A stretch of 64,000 nt of DNA. Origin: [Muricauda] lutisoli (nom. illeg.). GTDB lineage: Bacteria > Bacteroidota > Bacteroidia > Flavobacteriales > Flavobacteriaceae. Below are positions 53,912-63,216 of this stretch, one piece after another (the first letter of the stretch is position 1; each line of letters opens with the position of its first letter). Under the pieces are notes generated by a model. The model saw only the letters and a program-made list of their open reading frames with translations, was not told the origin of the DNA and ran no database searches. The position numbers and the translations under genes are program-made. The DNA is taken from assembly GCF_017313105.1 (NCBI RefSeq), contig NZ_JAFLND010000001.1, forward strand, positions 1 through 64,000, read 5' to 3'.

Positions 53912-54970
53912 CTAGTATTTGTATACAATGGCGTTGATGTTCATGCCGGCACCAACACTTGCAAATATAACAACATCTCCCCTTTTTACTTCATGTTCCG
54001 GTAGCTTGCCTTTAAGGACCATGTCATATAACGTTGGAACAGTGGCGACTGAACTATTGCCCAAATCTTGAATGCTCATGGGCATGATGTTTTCTGGAAC
54101 GGCTTTCCCATAGATTTTATAGAATCGCTTGATGATGGCTTCATCCATTTTTTCATTGGCTTGATGAATAAAGATTTTCTTGACATCATCGATTGCAACA
54201 CCACTATCATCCAAACAGGAAGCCATGGCCTTGGGAACGTTGACGCAAGCGAACTCATAAATTTTTCTTCCTTGCATTTTTATGTACCTGGTATCCTTGG
54301 ATTCCGAAGGGCTATTGGATTTGTCAAAATATAGATAATAGGCCTCCTCATTGGCATAAGTTACCGAGGCATGGGACAATATCTCCCCGTTAGGTGGATC
54401 GGCCTCCAAAATGGTAGCTCCAGCCCCATCGGAAAAAATCATACTGTCTCGGTCGTGCGCATCTACAACTCGAGAAAGAGTTTCACCGCCTATCACCAAA
54501 CATTTTTTGGCCATACCACTTTTAATAAATGCAGTTGCCTGAATCATACCCTCTATCCATCCTGGACAACCAAAAATTAAGTCATAAGCAACACATTTTG
54601 GATTTTGAATACGCAATAAATGTTTTACGCGTGTCGCCAAACTTGGCAAAGTGTCCCCTTGAATTTTTCCAGGTGTCAGGTCTCCAAAATTGTGTGCGAA
54701 GATAATGTAATCGAGTTCCTCTTTATCCACTCCAGCATTCGCGATAGCTTCTTCGGCGGCCAAAAAGCCAATATCTGAAGTCTTGAGGTCTGGTTTGGCA
54801 TATCGCCGATTAGCAATACCTGTTATGGCTTCGAACTTCTCAATGATCACGTTGTTCTGTTGTTCAAAGGCCGAACCATCCGTCTCCATAAACTCATGAT
54901 TCAAAAAATCTTCGTTCTTGGTCACTATGGAAGGGATGTAGCTTCCGGTGCCTGTAATGCCAATTTTCAT
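53912..54970 (-). CDS. FabH-like 3-oxoacyl-ACP synthase III
   Basis: This 352-residue thiolase-fold enzyme has the catalytic Cys135 (LIFGCPGW), His in FIHQANEKM (about 270) and Asn in DLGNSSVATVP (about 308). It should condense an acyl-CoA with an acyl-ACP. It differs from the housekeeping FabH pattern around Cys (FGCPGW rather than AACAGF), so it may make a special lipid. Its adjacency to methyltransferase and glycosyltransferase genes supports a small lipid- or glycolipid-modifying cluster. Confidence 0.9.
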   Translation of the reverse strand: MKIGITGTGSYIPSIVTKNEDFLNHEFMETDGSAFEQQNNVIIEKFEAITGIANRRYAKPDLKTSDIGFLAAEEAIANAGVDKEELDYIIFAHNFGDLTPGKIQGDTLPSLATRVKHLLRIQNPKCVAYDLIFGCPGWIEGMIQATAFIKSGMAKKCLVIGGETLSRVVDAHDRDSMIFSDGAGATILEADPPNGEILSHASVTYANEEAYYLYFDKSNSPSESKDTRYIKMQGRKIYEFACVNVPKAMASCLDDSGVAIDDVKKIFIHQANEKMDEAIIKRFYKIYGKAVPENIMPMSIQDLGNSSVATVPTLYDMVLKGKLPEHEVKRGDVVIFASVGAGMNINAIVYKY

Positions 54971-55082
54971 TTTATATAGGGGTTTTTAATAAAAACAAGT
55001 TAAGATATTTAAACTTTAAGTACTATGCATGCATAACAATTGTTACAATGTTCAAAAGGTACCGTTTATATGGCTGTATACG

Positions 55083-55119
55083 AAAAAAGCCTTGGACTAA
55101 TTTTAGAATCAAGGCTTTT
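55083..55119 (-). terminator. terminator of gcvP
   Basis: AAAAGCCTTG (55085-55094) pairs with CAAGGCTTTT (55110-55119), followed on the minus strand by TTTTTT. Confidence 0.85.
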
Positions 55120-55139
55120 CTCAATGTTTATAATGGTTT

Positions 55140-57992
55140 TTAGGCTTCTATATACTCTTCGATAGGAGCACAAGTGCACATTAAATTACGATCCCCAAAC
55201 GCTTCATCCGTTCTCCTAATGCTGGGCCAAAACTTGTTTTCGGCAATATAAGGTAATGGAAAAGCTGCTTTTTCCCTGCTGTAGGAATGATTCCATGAAT
55301 CGCTGGTCAACATGCCCAAGGTATGTGGAGCATTTTTCAACACATTATCCGTTTCATCTGCAGAAGCTTCATCGATTTCCTCTCGAATAGATAATAATGC
55401 ATCGCAAAAACGGTCCAATTCGGCACAGCTTTCACTTTCTGTCGGCTCTATCATCAATGTACCCGCAACTGGGAAAGAAACTGTCGGTGCATGGAATCCG
55501 TAATCGATAAGTCGCTTGGCGATATCGGTAACCTCTATTCCATTTGCTTTAAATGGCCTACAGTCAATGATCATTTCGTGTGCGGCACGTCCACGCTCAC
55601 CTGTGTAAAGCACATCGAACTTACCTTTTAAACGGTCTTTGATGTAGTTGGCATTTAGAATGGCTGCTTCGGTAGCTTTTGTGAGTCCTTCGGAGCCTAA
55701 CATTTTGATATATCCGTAAGAAATCAGGCAAACCAATGAACTTCCCCATGGTGCTGAAGAAATAGCGGTAATTGCATGTTCTCCGCCAGTGGGAATTATT
55801 GGATTTGTGGGCAAAAACGGTTTTAATTGTTCTGCAACACAGATAGGACCAACACCTGGCCCACCTCCTCCGTGGGGTATGGCAAAGGTCTTGTGCAGGT
55901 TCAAGTGGCATACATCGGCCCCAATGGTTGCAGGGTTGGTCAACCCTACTTGGGCGTTCATGTTGGCACCATCCATGTAGACCTGACCTCCGTTATCGTG
56001 TATGAGTTTGGTAATTTGTCTTATCGATGATTCAAAAACACCATGGGTGGAAGGGTAGGTGACCATCAATGCAGCTAAGTTTTCTGCATGTTTTTCCACT
56101 TTTTCCTCCAGATCTGTCAAATCAATGTTTCCTTTTTCATCGGTTTTGGTCACAACAACTTTCATACCTGCCATTACTGCTGAAGCCGGATTGGTTCCGT
56201 GGGCAGAAGCAGGTATCAAGCAAATGTTTCTGTGGTCTTCTCCTCTTGATTCGTGATAAGCTCGGATTACCATAAGTCCTGCATACTCTCCTTGCGCACC
56301 GGAGTTCGGTTGAAGTGAAGTAGCGGAAAACCCTGTAATTATATTGAGTTGCTCTTCCAACGATTTTAAGACTTCCTGGTAACCTTCAGCTTGGTTCAAA
56401 GGCACAAAAGGGTGGATGTTGCCCCATTCTCCCCAGCTCAATGGCAACATTTCCGATGCGGCATTCAACTTCATGGTGCAGCTTCCTAAAGAGATCATGG
56501 ATTGGTTCAATGCCAAATCCTTGCGCTCCAATTTTTTGATATAACGCATCAACTCAGTTTCTGAGTGATAAGAGTTGAATACTTCATGCTCCATAAATGG
56601 AGTTTTCCTTTGCAATGGATTTGGAATGGCTTCATCCAACTGCATCTCCCCTAAGGATTTTTCATCCAAATCATGGGATTCCAAGAAGCAAGAAACCAAT
56701 GTGTCCAGATCGGTATTGGAAACAGCTTCGTTCAATGAAACAGAAACCGTGGAGTCATCCATATAATGTAAGTTGATGCTCTTGCTTTCTGCTACATCTT
56801 TAAGTCGACCTGGGTTTTTCACCTTCACCTGAATCGTGTCAAAATAGGCGCTGTTCAATTGCTCAAAACCGTAACCTTCCAATGTTTTGGCCAACTTTTT
56901 GGTATTGTTGTGCACTTTGTTGGCAATATATTTTAAACCTTCCGGTCCGTGGTATACGGCATACATGCCCGCCATTACGGCCAATAATACCTGTGCAGTA
57001 CAAATATTGGAGGTTGCCTTGTCCCTTTTAATATGTTGCTCCCTAGTTTGGAGTGCCATTCGTAAGGCCGGGTTGCCATCGGTGTCTTTGGTGATTCCGA
57101 TAATACGCCCGGGAATATTTCTTTTGTAAGCTTCTTTGGTGGCAAAGAACGCGGCGTGCGGTCCGCCATAACCCAATGGGATCCCAAAACGTTGTGTGGT
57201 TCCCACTACGGCATCCACGCCCCATTCACCGGGAGGGGTAAGCATTACCAAGCTCAAAATATCGGCGGCAACGGCTACTTTTATTTCGTTCTCCTTGGCT
57301 TTTTCCACAAAGGACTCATAATCGTTTACTTGACCATGTTTGCCAGGATATTGCAATAATGCGCCGTAAAATTTTTCGGAAAAATCAAAAGTCTCGTGAT
57401 TTCCAATAACCAATTCTATACCTAAAGGTATAGCTCGTGTTTCCAACAAGCTCAACGTTTGAGGTAGCACTTCTTCGGAAACGAAAAACTTGACAACCCC
57501 ATCTTTCTTTTGTTGGCGACTGCGTACTTCGAACAACATGCTCATGGCTTCTGCTGCTGCGGTACTCTCGTCCAAAAGGGAGGCATTGGCAATTTCCATG
57601 CCTGCAAGGTCACTCACCATGGTTTGGAAATTCAAAAGTGCCTCCAATCGACCTTGGGCAATCTCTGCCTGATAGGGTGTGTAGGCCGTATACCAACCTG
57701 GGTTTTCCAGAATATTTCTTTTGATTACGGATGGGGTAAGCGATTCGTGGTACCCCAATCCGATATAGGTTTTAAAAACCTTGTTTTTCTTGGCCAGTTC
57801 ACCCAAATGACTCAGGAAGTCATGTTCACTGATACCTTCGGGGAGGTCCAATGGTTTTTTTAATTTGATGTCATTGGGAATGGTCTCATAAATGAGCTGT
57901 TCCATGTTTTCCACCCCAATGGTTTTGAGCATGTGGGGCAAGTCTCTCTCTGTGATGCCAATGTGTCTGGCGGCAAAAACCTCTGTATTCAT
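55140..57992 (-). CDS. gcvP: glycine dehydrogenase (decarboxylating), P-protein
   Basis: The P-protein decarboxylates glycine and passes the aminomethyl group to the lipoylated H-protein. The single-chain form is about 950 residues, which fits the start at ATG 57992. A longer frame to 58097 adds 35 residues that are unlike the family and includes a promoter box (58013-58020). The PLP lysine lies in NLHKTFAIPHGGGGPG (about 690). The N-terminal ARHIG and GYHESLTPSVIKRNILENPGWYT regions are typical. Confidence 0.96.
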   Translation of the reverse strand: MNTEVFAARHIGITERDLPHMLKTIGVENMEQLIYETIPNDIKLKKPLDLPEGISEHDFLSHLGELAKKNKVFKTYIGLGYHESLTPSVIKRNILENPGWYTAYTPYQAEIAQGRLEALLNFQTMVSDLAGMEIANASLLDESTAAAEAMSMLFEVRSRQQKKDGVVKFFVSEEVLPQTLSLLETRAIPLGIELVIGNHETFDFSEKFYGALLQYPGKHGQVNDYESFVEKAKENEIKVAVAADILSLVMLTPPGEWGVDAVVGTTQRFGIPLGYGGPHAAFFATKEAYKRNIPGRIIGITKDTDGNPALRMALQTREQHIKRDKATSNICTAQVLLAVMAGMYAVYHGPEGLKYIANKVHNNTKKLAKTLEGYGFEQLNSAYFDTIQVKVKNPGRLKDVAESKSINLHYMDDSTVSVSLNEAVSNTDLDTLVSCFLESHDLDEKSLGEMQLDEAIPNPLQRKTPFMEHEVFNSYHSETELMRYIKKLERKDLALNQSMISLGSCTMKLNAASEMLPLSWGEWGNIHPFVPLNQAEGYQEVLKSLEEQLNIITGFSATSLQPNSGAQGEYAGLMVIRAYHESRGEDHRNICLIPASAHGTNPASAVMAGMKVVVTKTDEKGNIDLTDLEEKVEKHAENLAALMVTYPSTHGVFESSIRQITKLIHDNGGQVYMDGANMNAQVGLTNPATIGADVCHLNLHKTFAIPHGGGGPGVGPICVAEQLKPFLPTNPIIPTGGEHAITAISSAPWGSSLVCLISYGYIKMLGSEGLTKATEAAILNANYIKDRLKGKFDVLYTGERGRAAHEMIIDCRPFKANGIEVTDIAKRLIDYGFHAPTVSFPVAGTLMIEPTESESCAELDRFCDALLSIREEIDEASADETDNVLKNAPHTLGMLTSDSWNHSYSREKAAFPLPYIAENKFWPSIRRTDEAFGDRNLMCTCAPIEEYIEA

Positions 57993-58012
57993 GTTCAATC
58001 CAATAAAGTGCA

Positions 58013-58046
58013 CAAAATTAGGGATTAATTCGATGAAAATAGTCAA
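58013..58046 (-). promoter_or_regulatory. promoter of gcvP
   Basis: On the minus strand TTG (58046-58044) and a perfect -7 box TAATTTTG (58020-58013) are spaced 23 nt, slightly long. The box ends 20 bp before ATG 57992 and rules against the longer start. Confidence 0.55.
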
Positions 58047-58117
58047 TTTTGAAAGTGTATGCGGCAAAGTTGTTAACCACCAATTAACCTTTGGCAAAAG
58101 GACAAAGATTTTAACAC

Positions 58118-58942
58118 ATGAGAATCCTAAAAACCATTTTTGATTTCTATCTGGATGCCAGTGTACATGTGGCCGTTGCGGTTATTTCCATGACCGGTGT
58201 TACATTTCATTTGTTGGGGAGCTCTTCGGACATCAATTTGTTGGGTTTTATCTTTTTTAGTGTGATTGTTTGTTACAATTTCATCAAATATGGTGTAGAA
58301 GCCTATAAATACCTTATCGTGTCCAATGTATACCATAAGGTCATTCAAATATTCAGCTTTGTTTCCTTTGCTTTCGCCATTTTTTTCTTGATTCAGTTGG
58401 ATGAACAGATTTGGGTGGCCACTGTTGTTTTGGGTGTATTGTCCGCATTGTACGCGGTTCCTTTGTTGCCACGGGCCAAAAACTTGAGAAATTTGGCTGG
58501 ACTCAAAATTTATATCGTGGCTTTTGTTTGGGCCGGCTTTTCGGTTTTATTGCCCGTTTTGGATGCAAAAATGACCTTGGACTGGGACTTTGCCGTAACC
58601 TTTATCCAGCGCATGTTGTTGGTTTTGGTACTTATTCTACCTTTCGAAATCAGGGATATGCAATGGGATGACAAAAAGTTGAGGACTTTGCCACAAGTAC
58701 TTGGTGCTAAAAATACCACACGATTGGGCATTGGTCTGACACTGATTTTTTTCCTGTTGACTTTTTTAAAGGATGAATTACATCAGCAGGAAATCGCACT
58801 AAGGGCTATATTATGCGTTGCTCTTATCTTGGTATTACTTTCTGGCAAAAGACTGCGGTCCAAATATTTTGTGATGTTCTGGGTGGAGTCGATTCCTATT
58901 TTCTGGTATTGTATGTTTTGGTGTGCGGAAAAATATATTTAG
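58118..58942 (+). CDS. UbiA-superfamily-like membrane protein
   Basis: The 274-residue protein has eight or nine hydrophobic segments. Near residue 185, PFEIRDMQWDDKKLRTLPQVLG closely resembles the second aspartate motif of UbiA prenyltransferases. The first motif (NxxxDxxxD) is not found: at the matching position the sequence reads YNFIKYGVEAYKY. It may be a divergent prenyltransferase or a protein that has lost catalysis. The gene stands alone between gcvP and the sigma/zinc-finger pair. Confidence 0.82.
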   Translation: MRILKTIFDFYLDASVHVAVAVISMTGVTFHLLGSSSDINLLGFIFFSVIVCYNFIKYGVEAYKYLIVSNVYHKVIQIFSFVSFAFAIFFLIQLDEQIWVATVVLGVLSALYAVPLLPRAKNLRNLAGLKIYIVAFVWAGFSVLLPVLDAKMTLDWDFAVTFIQRMLLVLVLILPFEIRDMQWDDKKLRTLPQVLGAKNTTRLGIGLTLIFFLLTFLKDELHQQEIALRAILCVALILVLLSGKRLRSKYFVMFWVESIPIFWYCMFWCAEKYI

Positions 58943-59169
58943 AGTTTCTCTTCCAGGTCTTGTTTCATTTTTTCCTTGTCATCTTCTGATAACATGGTCA
59001 GACCCGCCCTATCGCATAATGAGGTTAATTCGCTGTTCTTCTTGGAATACCCTCGGCATACTTTGCAGTACGATAGATGTATGCGAAGTTTAAGGATATC
59101 CCACCAACTCGCCTCTTTATATTGGGATTTGTCACAAATGCTAGATGCCTCTTTACATGAAATCTTCAT
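58939..59169 (-). CDS. small zinc-finger anti-sigma-like protein
   Basis: This 76-residue protein carries the H-x3-C-x2-C zinc-binding anti-sigma motif (HLSYCKVC, about 31-38) with an upstream cysteine, and a charged helical tail. It lacks a membrane segment. It lies 2 bp after the ECF sigma gene and probably binds it. Confidence 0.85.
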   Translation of the reverse strand: MKISCKEASSICDKSQYKEASWWDILKLRIHLSYCKVCRGYSKKNSELTSLCDRAGLTMLSEDDKEKMKQDLEEKL

Positions 59170-59171
59170 AC

Positions 59172-59726
59172 CTAAAACCAGTTTTCATTTAAACAACCCA
59201 TAAGTGCAGTTCTTGCTCTATGGATCATCACCCACAGATTGGACGGATTAATATCCAGTTCATTACAAACATCTTCAGTGCTCATTCCCTGAATGGTTTT
59301 CAATTTAAAGACCAAGGCCTGTTTTTGAGGTAGTTTAGTGATACAGTCTTGAATTGCTGAACCTAATTCTTCATTTTCCAGAACATTGTCGCCATCCTTG
59401 CTGTAGGGGTCGGCCACCTGCTGTTCCAACCAATCGCCTTCAGCTTCTGAATCGGCACCATAGTTCATGCGTACTTCGGCCTTTCCTTTCTTTGAGTTTA
59501 TCTTTCGGTAATGGTCTATAACCTTTCTTTTAAGAATGGATACCAGCCAGGTCCGTTCAGCCGCATCACCTTTATAGTTTTTGGCCGAGTTGAGACCTGC
59601 GAAAAAGGTTTCCTGCACCAAATCTTTTGCAATTTCTGCATCGCTTACACGAGAAACCGCATAGTTGAAAAGGTAATCGGCATATTGGTCCACCCAATTG
59701 TCCGGTTGAAGTTTGTGCTTGGCCAT
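59172..59726 (-). CDS. ECF-type sigma-70 factor
   Basis: This 184-residue extracytoplasmic-function sigma factor has region 2 (DYLFNYAVSRV...AKDLVQETFF, about 15-50) and region 4 (MSTEDVCNELDINPSNLWVMIHRARTAL, about 145-176). It would direct RNA polymerase to a stress- or envelope-specific promoter set. The small zinc-finger protein encoded next is its likely regulator. What triggers the pair is not visible. Confidence 0.93.
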   Translation of the reverse strand: MAKHKLQPDNWVDQYADYLFNYAVSRVSDAEIAKDLVQETFFAGLNSAKNYKGDAAERTWLVSILKRKVIDHYRKINSKKGKAEVRMNYGADSEAEGDWLEQQVADPYSKDGDNVLENEELGSAIQDCITKLPQKQALVFKLKTIQGMSTEDVCNELDINPSNLWVMIHRARTALMGCLNENWF

Positions 59727-59917
59727 ATTCCTATCGAATTACCAAATGTAATAGTTTTTGGAATATAATTCCATGGTTGAAAACGAGTTAGACGTTCCAG
59801 CGAAACATTGCTAACATGTTTTATTCAGTTTAACAATCTTTTGGCAGTCTAAAACTTTTTTGCTTCCTGAATCCTTTGAATTGAAAAAATATTTAACTTT
59901 AAGTAAATCAACCAATT

Positions 59918-60280
59918 ATGAAAAATATTGTTCTGTTTTTGGCTATAATTTTGTTATTCGATAGCTGTTACAGTTACAAAAAACTGGAATTCGGGAGCAA
60001 TGATTATTTAATTGGTGAAAAATATGAGATTAAGGTTGGTAACCGTAAGTCGGAAAAAGTAACCATCAAAGAAGTTACCGATTCCACCATTGTTGTGATC
60101 CAACGTAAAAACGAGATTATCCTTCAAAAGTCAATGATAACCGAAGCCAAATTAATGAAAATCTCCCCGGGCAAAACCATATTGGTGTCTGTAGCGACAC
60201 TAGGCTTGGTTATAGTTGTTGCGGGTATAATTTCCTTTACAGGAGGAAACGGGCCGGGTCTAACGTTCGGAGTTAATTAA
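59918..60280 (+). CDS. small lipoprotein with a C-terminal hydrophobic segment
   Basis: This 120-residue protein has a signal peptide with lipobox FDSC (Cys17), a basic beta-rich stretch (about 35-85) and a hydrophobic helix near 86-107. It overlaps the 3' end of the M3 peptidase gene on the other strand by 4 bp. No family is recognised. Confidence 0.75.
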   Translation: MKNIVLFLAIILLFDSCYSYKKLEFGSNDYLIGEKYEIKVGNRKSEKVTIKEVTDSTIVVIQRKNEIILQKSMITEAKLMKISPGKTILVSVATLGLVIVVAGIISFTGGNGPGLTFGVN

Positions 60281-62304
60281 GGTTTGCTCTCAATTAACCC
60301 CGCACGCTCTAATAATGCGTCAATATTCGGCTCCGCCCCTCTAAATCTTTTATAAAGGTCCATGGGGTTTTCCGTGCCTCCTTTGGAAAGCACATGCTCT
60401 TTGAATTTGTCCGCTACCATTTTGCTAAAAATCCCATTTTCCTTGAAATGGGCAAAGGCATCCGCATCCAACACTTCGGCCCATTTATAACTATAGTAGC
60501 CTGATGAGTACCCGCCCTGAAAAATATGGGCAAAAGAGGTGCTCATGCACGTTTCGGGTGTTTCCGGAAATAGATTGGTACTTTTAAAAGCTTCTGTTTC
60601 GTAAGCTTTTACATCTTTGATGTTCGATGGGTCTTTTCCGTGCCATGCCATGTCCAAAAGTCCAAAGCTCAACTGGCGAACCGTGGCCATACCTTCTTGA
60701 AAGGTGGCGGATTCCTTGATTTTTTCCACCAATTCCATGGGAATCAACTCCCCTGTTTCGTAATGATGGGCAAAAAGTTCCAAGGCCTCCTTTTCGTAAC
60801 ACCAGTTTTCCATTACTTGACTAGGTAGCTCCACAAAATCCCAGTACACTGATGTTCCCGATAGACTAGGGTAGGTGGTATTGGCCAACATACCGTGCAG
60901 GGCGTGTCCAAATTCATGGAAAAGTGTCGTTACCTCGTTAAATGTGAGCAAGGATGGTTTGGAACTTGTTGGTTTGGTAAAGTTGCACACATTGGAAATA
61001 TGTGGCCTACTGTTTTTTCCACCAAGGGTATATTGCGGTTTGTAGGAGGTCATCCAGGCACCGCCACGTTTTCCAGGTCTGGGGTGGAAGTCGGCGTAGA
61101 ACAGGGAAATGAAGTTGTCATTCTCATACACCTCAAAGGTCTTTACCTCTTTATGGTATTTGTCCACATTGTCCACTTCTTTAAACCTGAGTCCGAAAAG
61201 TTTTTCAGCTACTTTAAATACACCGTTGATTACATTTTCCAGTTTAAAATAGGGCTTCAGTTTTTCGTCATCCAAATTGAACAGCTTTTGCTTCAACTTT
61301 TCGGAATAGTAAGCGCTGTCCCATTTTTCCAATCGGTCAATGTGGTCCAATTCCTTGGCATAGGCCTCCAGTTCGGCAAATTCCCTTTCGGCAGCAGGTT
61401 TGGCTTTCTCTAAAAGTTCGTTCAGGAAGTCAAGCACTTTTTCGGGAGTCTCTGCCATACGCTCTTCGAGCACAAAATCAGCATGGGTTTTATATCCTAA
61501 AAGATTGGCTCTTTCGTGGCGTAGATTAACAATGCGCTTTACATTTTCTTGATTGTCCAGCTCATCATTATGAAAACCTTTGCTGCCAAAAGCCAAAGAA
61601 AGTTTTTTGCGCAACTCCCTGTTTTTGGCATATTTCATAAATGGGATGTAGCTCGGATAGTCCAAGGTGATCAACCAACCTTGCTTGCCTTTGGACTCTG
61701 CTAGTTGTGCCGCAGCTTCTTTAGTGCCTTCAGGAAGCCCTTCCACATCTTTTTCATCCGTGAGCAACATTTCGTATTTATTGGTCTCGGCCAATACATT
61801 TTCACCAAATGTGAGCTTCAATTTGGCCAGTTCTGCATCAATCTCTCGGAGGCGCTTTTTGTTTTCCTCTTTTAAGTTGGCCCCATTCCTACTGAAATTC
61901 TTGTATTTCTTTTCAAGAAGGGTCTGCTGCTCTTTGGTAAGGTCTAACGAATTACGTTGTTCATAAACCGTTTTGATACGTGCAAAAAGCCCTTCGTTTA
62001 AAGTAATGTCGTTGCTGAACTCTGATAACAACGGAGATACTTCTTGGGCTATTTTTTGGATTTCCTCGTTGGTTTCCGCTGAATTCAGATTGAAAAAAAT
62101 GCTCGAGATACGGTCCAACTGCTGACCAGAAAAATCCAATGCTTCCAAGGTGTTTTTAAAAGTGGGTGGTTCTGGGTTGTTTACGATATCATCGATTTCC
62201 TTTTTGGTATCCTCGATGGCTTGCAGAAATGCGGGCTTAAAATGTTCGTTTTTTATTTCTGAAAATGGAGCATGGTTAAATGGCTCCAACAATGGGTTGT
62301 TCAT
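60277..62304 (-). CDS. M3-family oligopeptidase (Dcp/oligopeptidase A type)
   Basis: This 675-residue zinc peptidase cuts short peptides. The motif FHEFGHALHGM (His-Glu-x-x-His, about residue 460) and a downstream glutamate in SGTSVYWDFVELPSQVMENW are present. The start is ATG 62304 (MNNPLLEPF); the longer frame to 62349 runs into the neighbouring gene and does not look like the family. No signal peptide is seen, so it is likely cytoplasmic. It follows the EF-hand membrane-protein gene by 5 bp. Confidence 0.94.
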   Translation of the reverse strand: MNNPLLEPFNHAPFSEIKNEHFKPAFLQAIEDTKKEIDDIVNNPEPPTFKNTLEALDFSGQQLDRISSIFFNLNSAETNEEIQKIAQEVSPLLSEFSNDITLNEGLFARIKTVYEQRNSLDLTKEQQTLLEKKYKNFSRNGANLKEENKKRLREIDAELAKLKLTFGENVLAETNKYEMLLTDEKDVEGLPEGTKEAAAQLAESKGKQGWLITLDYPSYIPFMKYAKNRELRKKLSLAFGSKGFHNDELDNQENVKRIVNLRHERANLLGYKTHADFVLEERMAETPEKVLDFLNELLEKAKPAAEREFAELEAYAKELDHIDRLEKWDSAYYSEKLKQKLFNLDDEKLKPYFKLENVINGVFKVAEKLFGLRFKEVDNVDKYHKEVKTFEVYENDNFISLFYADFHPRPGKRGGAWMTSYKPQYTLGGKNSRPHISNVCNFTKPTSSKPSLLTFNEVTTLFHEFGHALHGMLANTTYPSLSGTSVYWDFVELPSQVMENWCYEKEALELFAHHYETGELIPMELVEKIKESATFQEGMATVRQLSFGLLDMAWHGKDPSNIKDVKAYETEAFKSTNLFPETPETCMSTSFAHIFQGGYSSGYYSYKWAEVLDADAFAHFKENGIFSKMVADKFKEHVLSKGGTENPMDLYKRFRGAEPNIDALLERAGLIESKP

Positions 62305-62309
62305 AGTTG

Positions 62310-62708
62310 TTACTTCTGTTCTTTGTTTTTTAAACGTATCACCGCCCAATCACTCAATAAATAGGCGAAACCAATTATGGAAGAAAGCCCTGCTATGGTT
62401 AAAGCGGCATAGTTTCTTTCCTTTGCGCTGCCTGTCATTTTATTCATGGCAGCAATGGCCTCATCGGAATATTCGTTAATATCCACAAAACCATTTCCGT
62501 TTAAGTCGTATTTACTGGCATAATCCGAAATGAATTGCCAACGGATTTCAATAAAAATTAAAAGGGCAGCATAAATTGTAAAAACCAAAAGGCCACTTTT
62601 CCAGAGTCCTTTTATATAGGGGTTGCCTACTTTTTTCAGCGTGAAGCCAAAAAAGGCAATGGCACAAATGCCCAACAATATGCCTATTTGGTTATAGTTC
62701 ACAATCAA
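62310..62708 (-). CDS. membrane protein with an EF-hand loop
   Basis: This 132-residue protein has three hydrophobic segments (about 8-24, 36-54 and 100-120). Between the second and third is a canonical EF-hand loop, DLNGNGFVDINEY (Asp-Asn-Asn-Asp/Glu spacing), which should bind calcium. It lies between purE (7 bp gap) and the M3 peptidase gene, so all may be one operon. The function is unknown. Confidence 0.82.
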   Translation of the reverse strand: MIVNYNQIGILLGICAIAFFGFTLKKVGNPYIKGLWKSGLLVFTIYAALLIFIEIRWQFISDYASKYDLNGNGFVDINEYSDEAIAAMNKMTGSAKERNYAALTIAGLSSIIGFAYLLSDWAVIRLKNKEQK

Positions 62709-62715
62709 TCAAGAT

Positions 62716-63213
62716 TTACTGTTGGTATGTTTTCTTTACTTCTTCGGCCCCTTTGATCACTTTTTCCTTGAGGCCTTCTTTATAAGATATAAGGTTGTCC
62801 ATAATTTCCTTGTTGGAACTTCCAATGATCTGTGCTGCAAGGATTCCAGCATTTTTGGCGCCGTTCAATGCAACTGTGGCTACGGGAACACCTCCGGGCA
62901 TTTGCAAAATGGATAGGACGGAATCCCAGCCATCAATGGAATTACTGCTTTTTACGGGAACCCCGATAACGGGTAAAGGGGATAACGATGCCACCATACC
63001 CGGCAAATGCGCTGCTCCACCAGCTCCTGCAATAATGGCGGAAAAGCCGTTGGTGTGTGCGCTCTTGCTAAAACTGAACAATTTTTCGGGTGTTCTGTGG
63101 GCGGATACGATATCCACTTCCACATCTACTCCTAATTCCTTCAGTATGTCGATGGCGTCTTGCATAACGGGAAGGTCACTTGTGCTTCCCATGATCACGG
63201 CTACTTTGCTCAT
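62716..63213 (-). CDS. purE: N5-carboxyaminoimidazole ribonucleotide mutase
   Basis: PurE moves the carboxyl group of N5-CAIR to give CAIR in purine synthesis. The 165-residue protein shows MGSTSDLPVM at 8-17, SAHRTPEKLF near 38-47 and GGAAHLPGM near 66-74, all active-site segments. It follows purK by 3 bp, the usual order purK-purE. Confidence 0.96.
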   Translation of the reverse strand: MSKVAVIMGSTSDLPVMQDAIDILKELGVDVEVDIVSAHRTPEKLFSFSKSAHTNGFSAIIAGAGGAAHLPGMVASLSPLPVIGVPVKSSNSIDGWDSVLSILQMPGGVPVATVALNGAKNAGILAAQIIGSSNKEIMDNLISYKEGLKEKVIKGAEEVKKTYQQ

Positions 63214-63216
63214 ATC

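Noticed and set aside
57993..58097. N-terminal extension of gcvP
   Set aside because: The added residues are unlike the family and the stretch contains a -7 promoter box; ATG 57992 gives the usual length.
62305..62349. N-terminal extension of the M3 peptidase
   Set aside because: It lies inside the upstream EF-hand gene, and the family-like sequence begins at ATG 62304.
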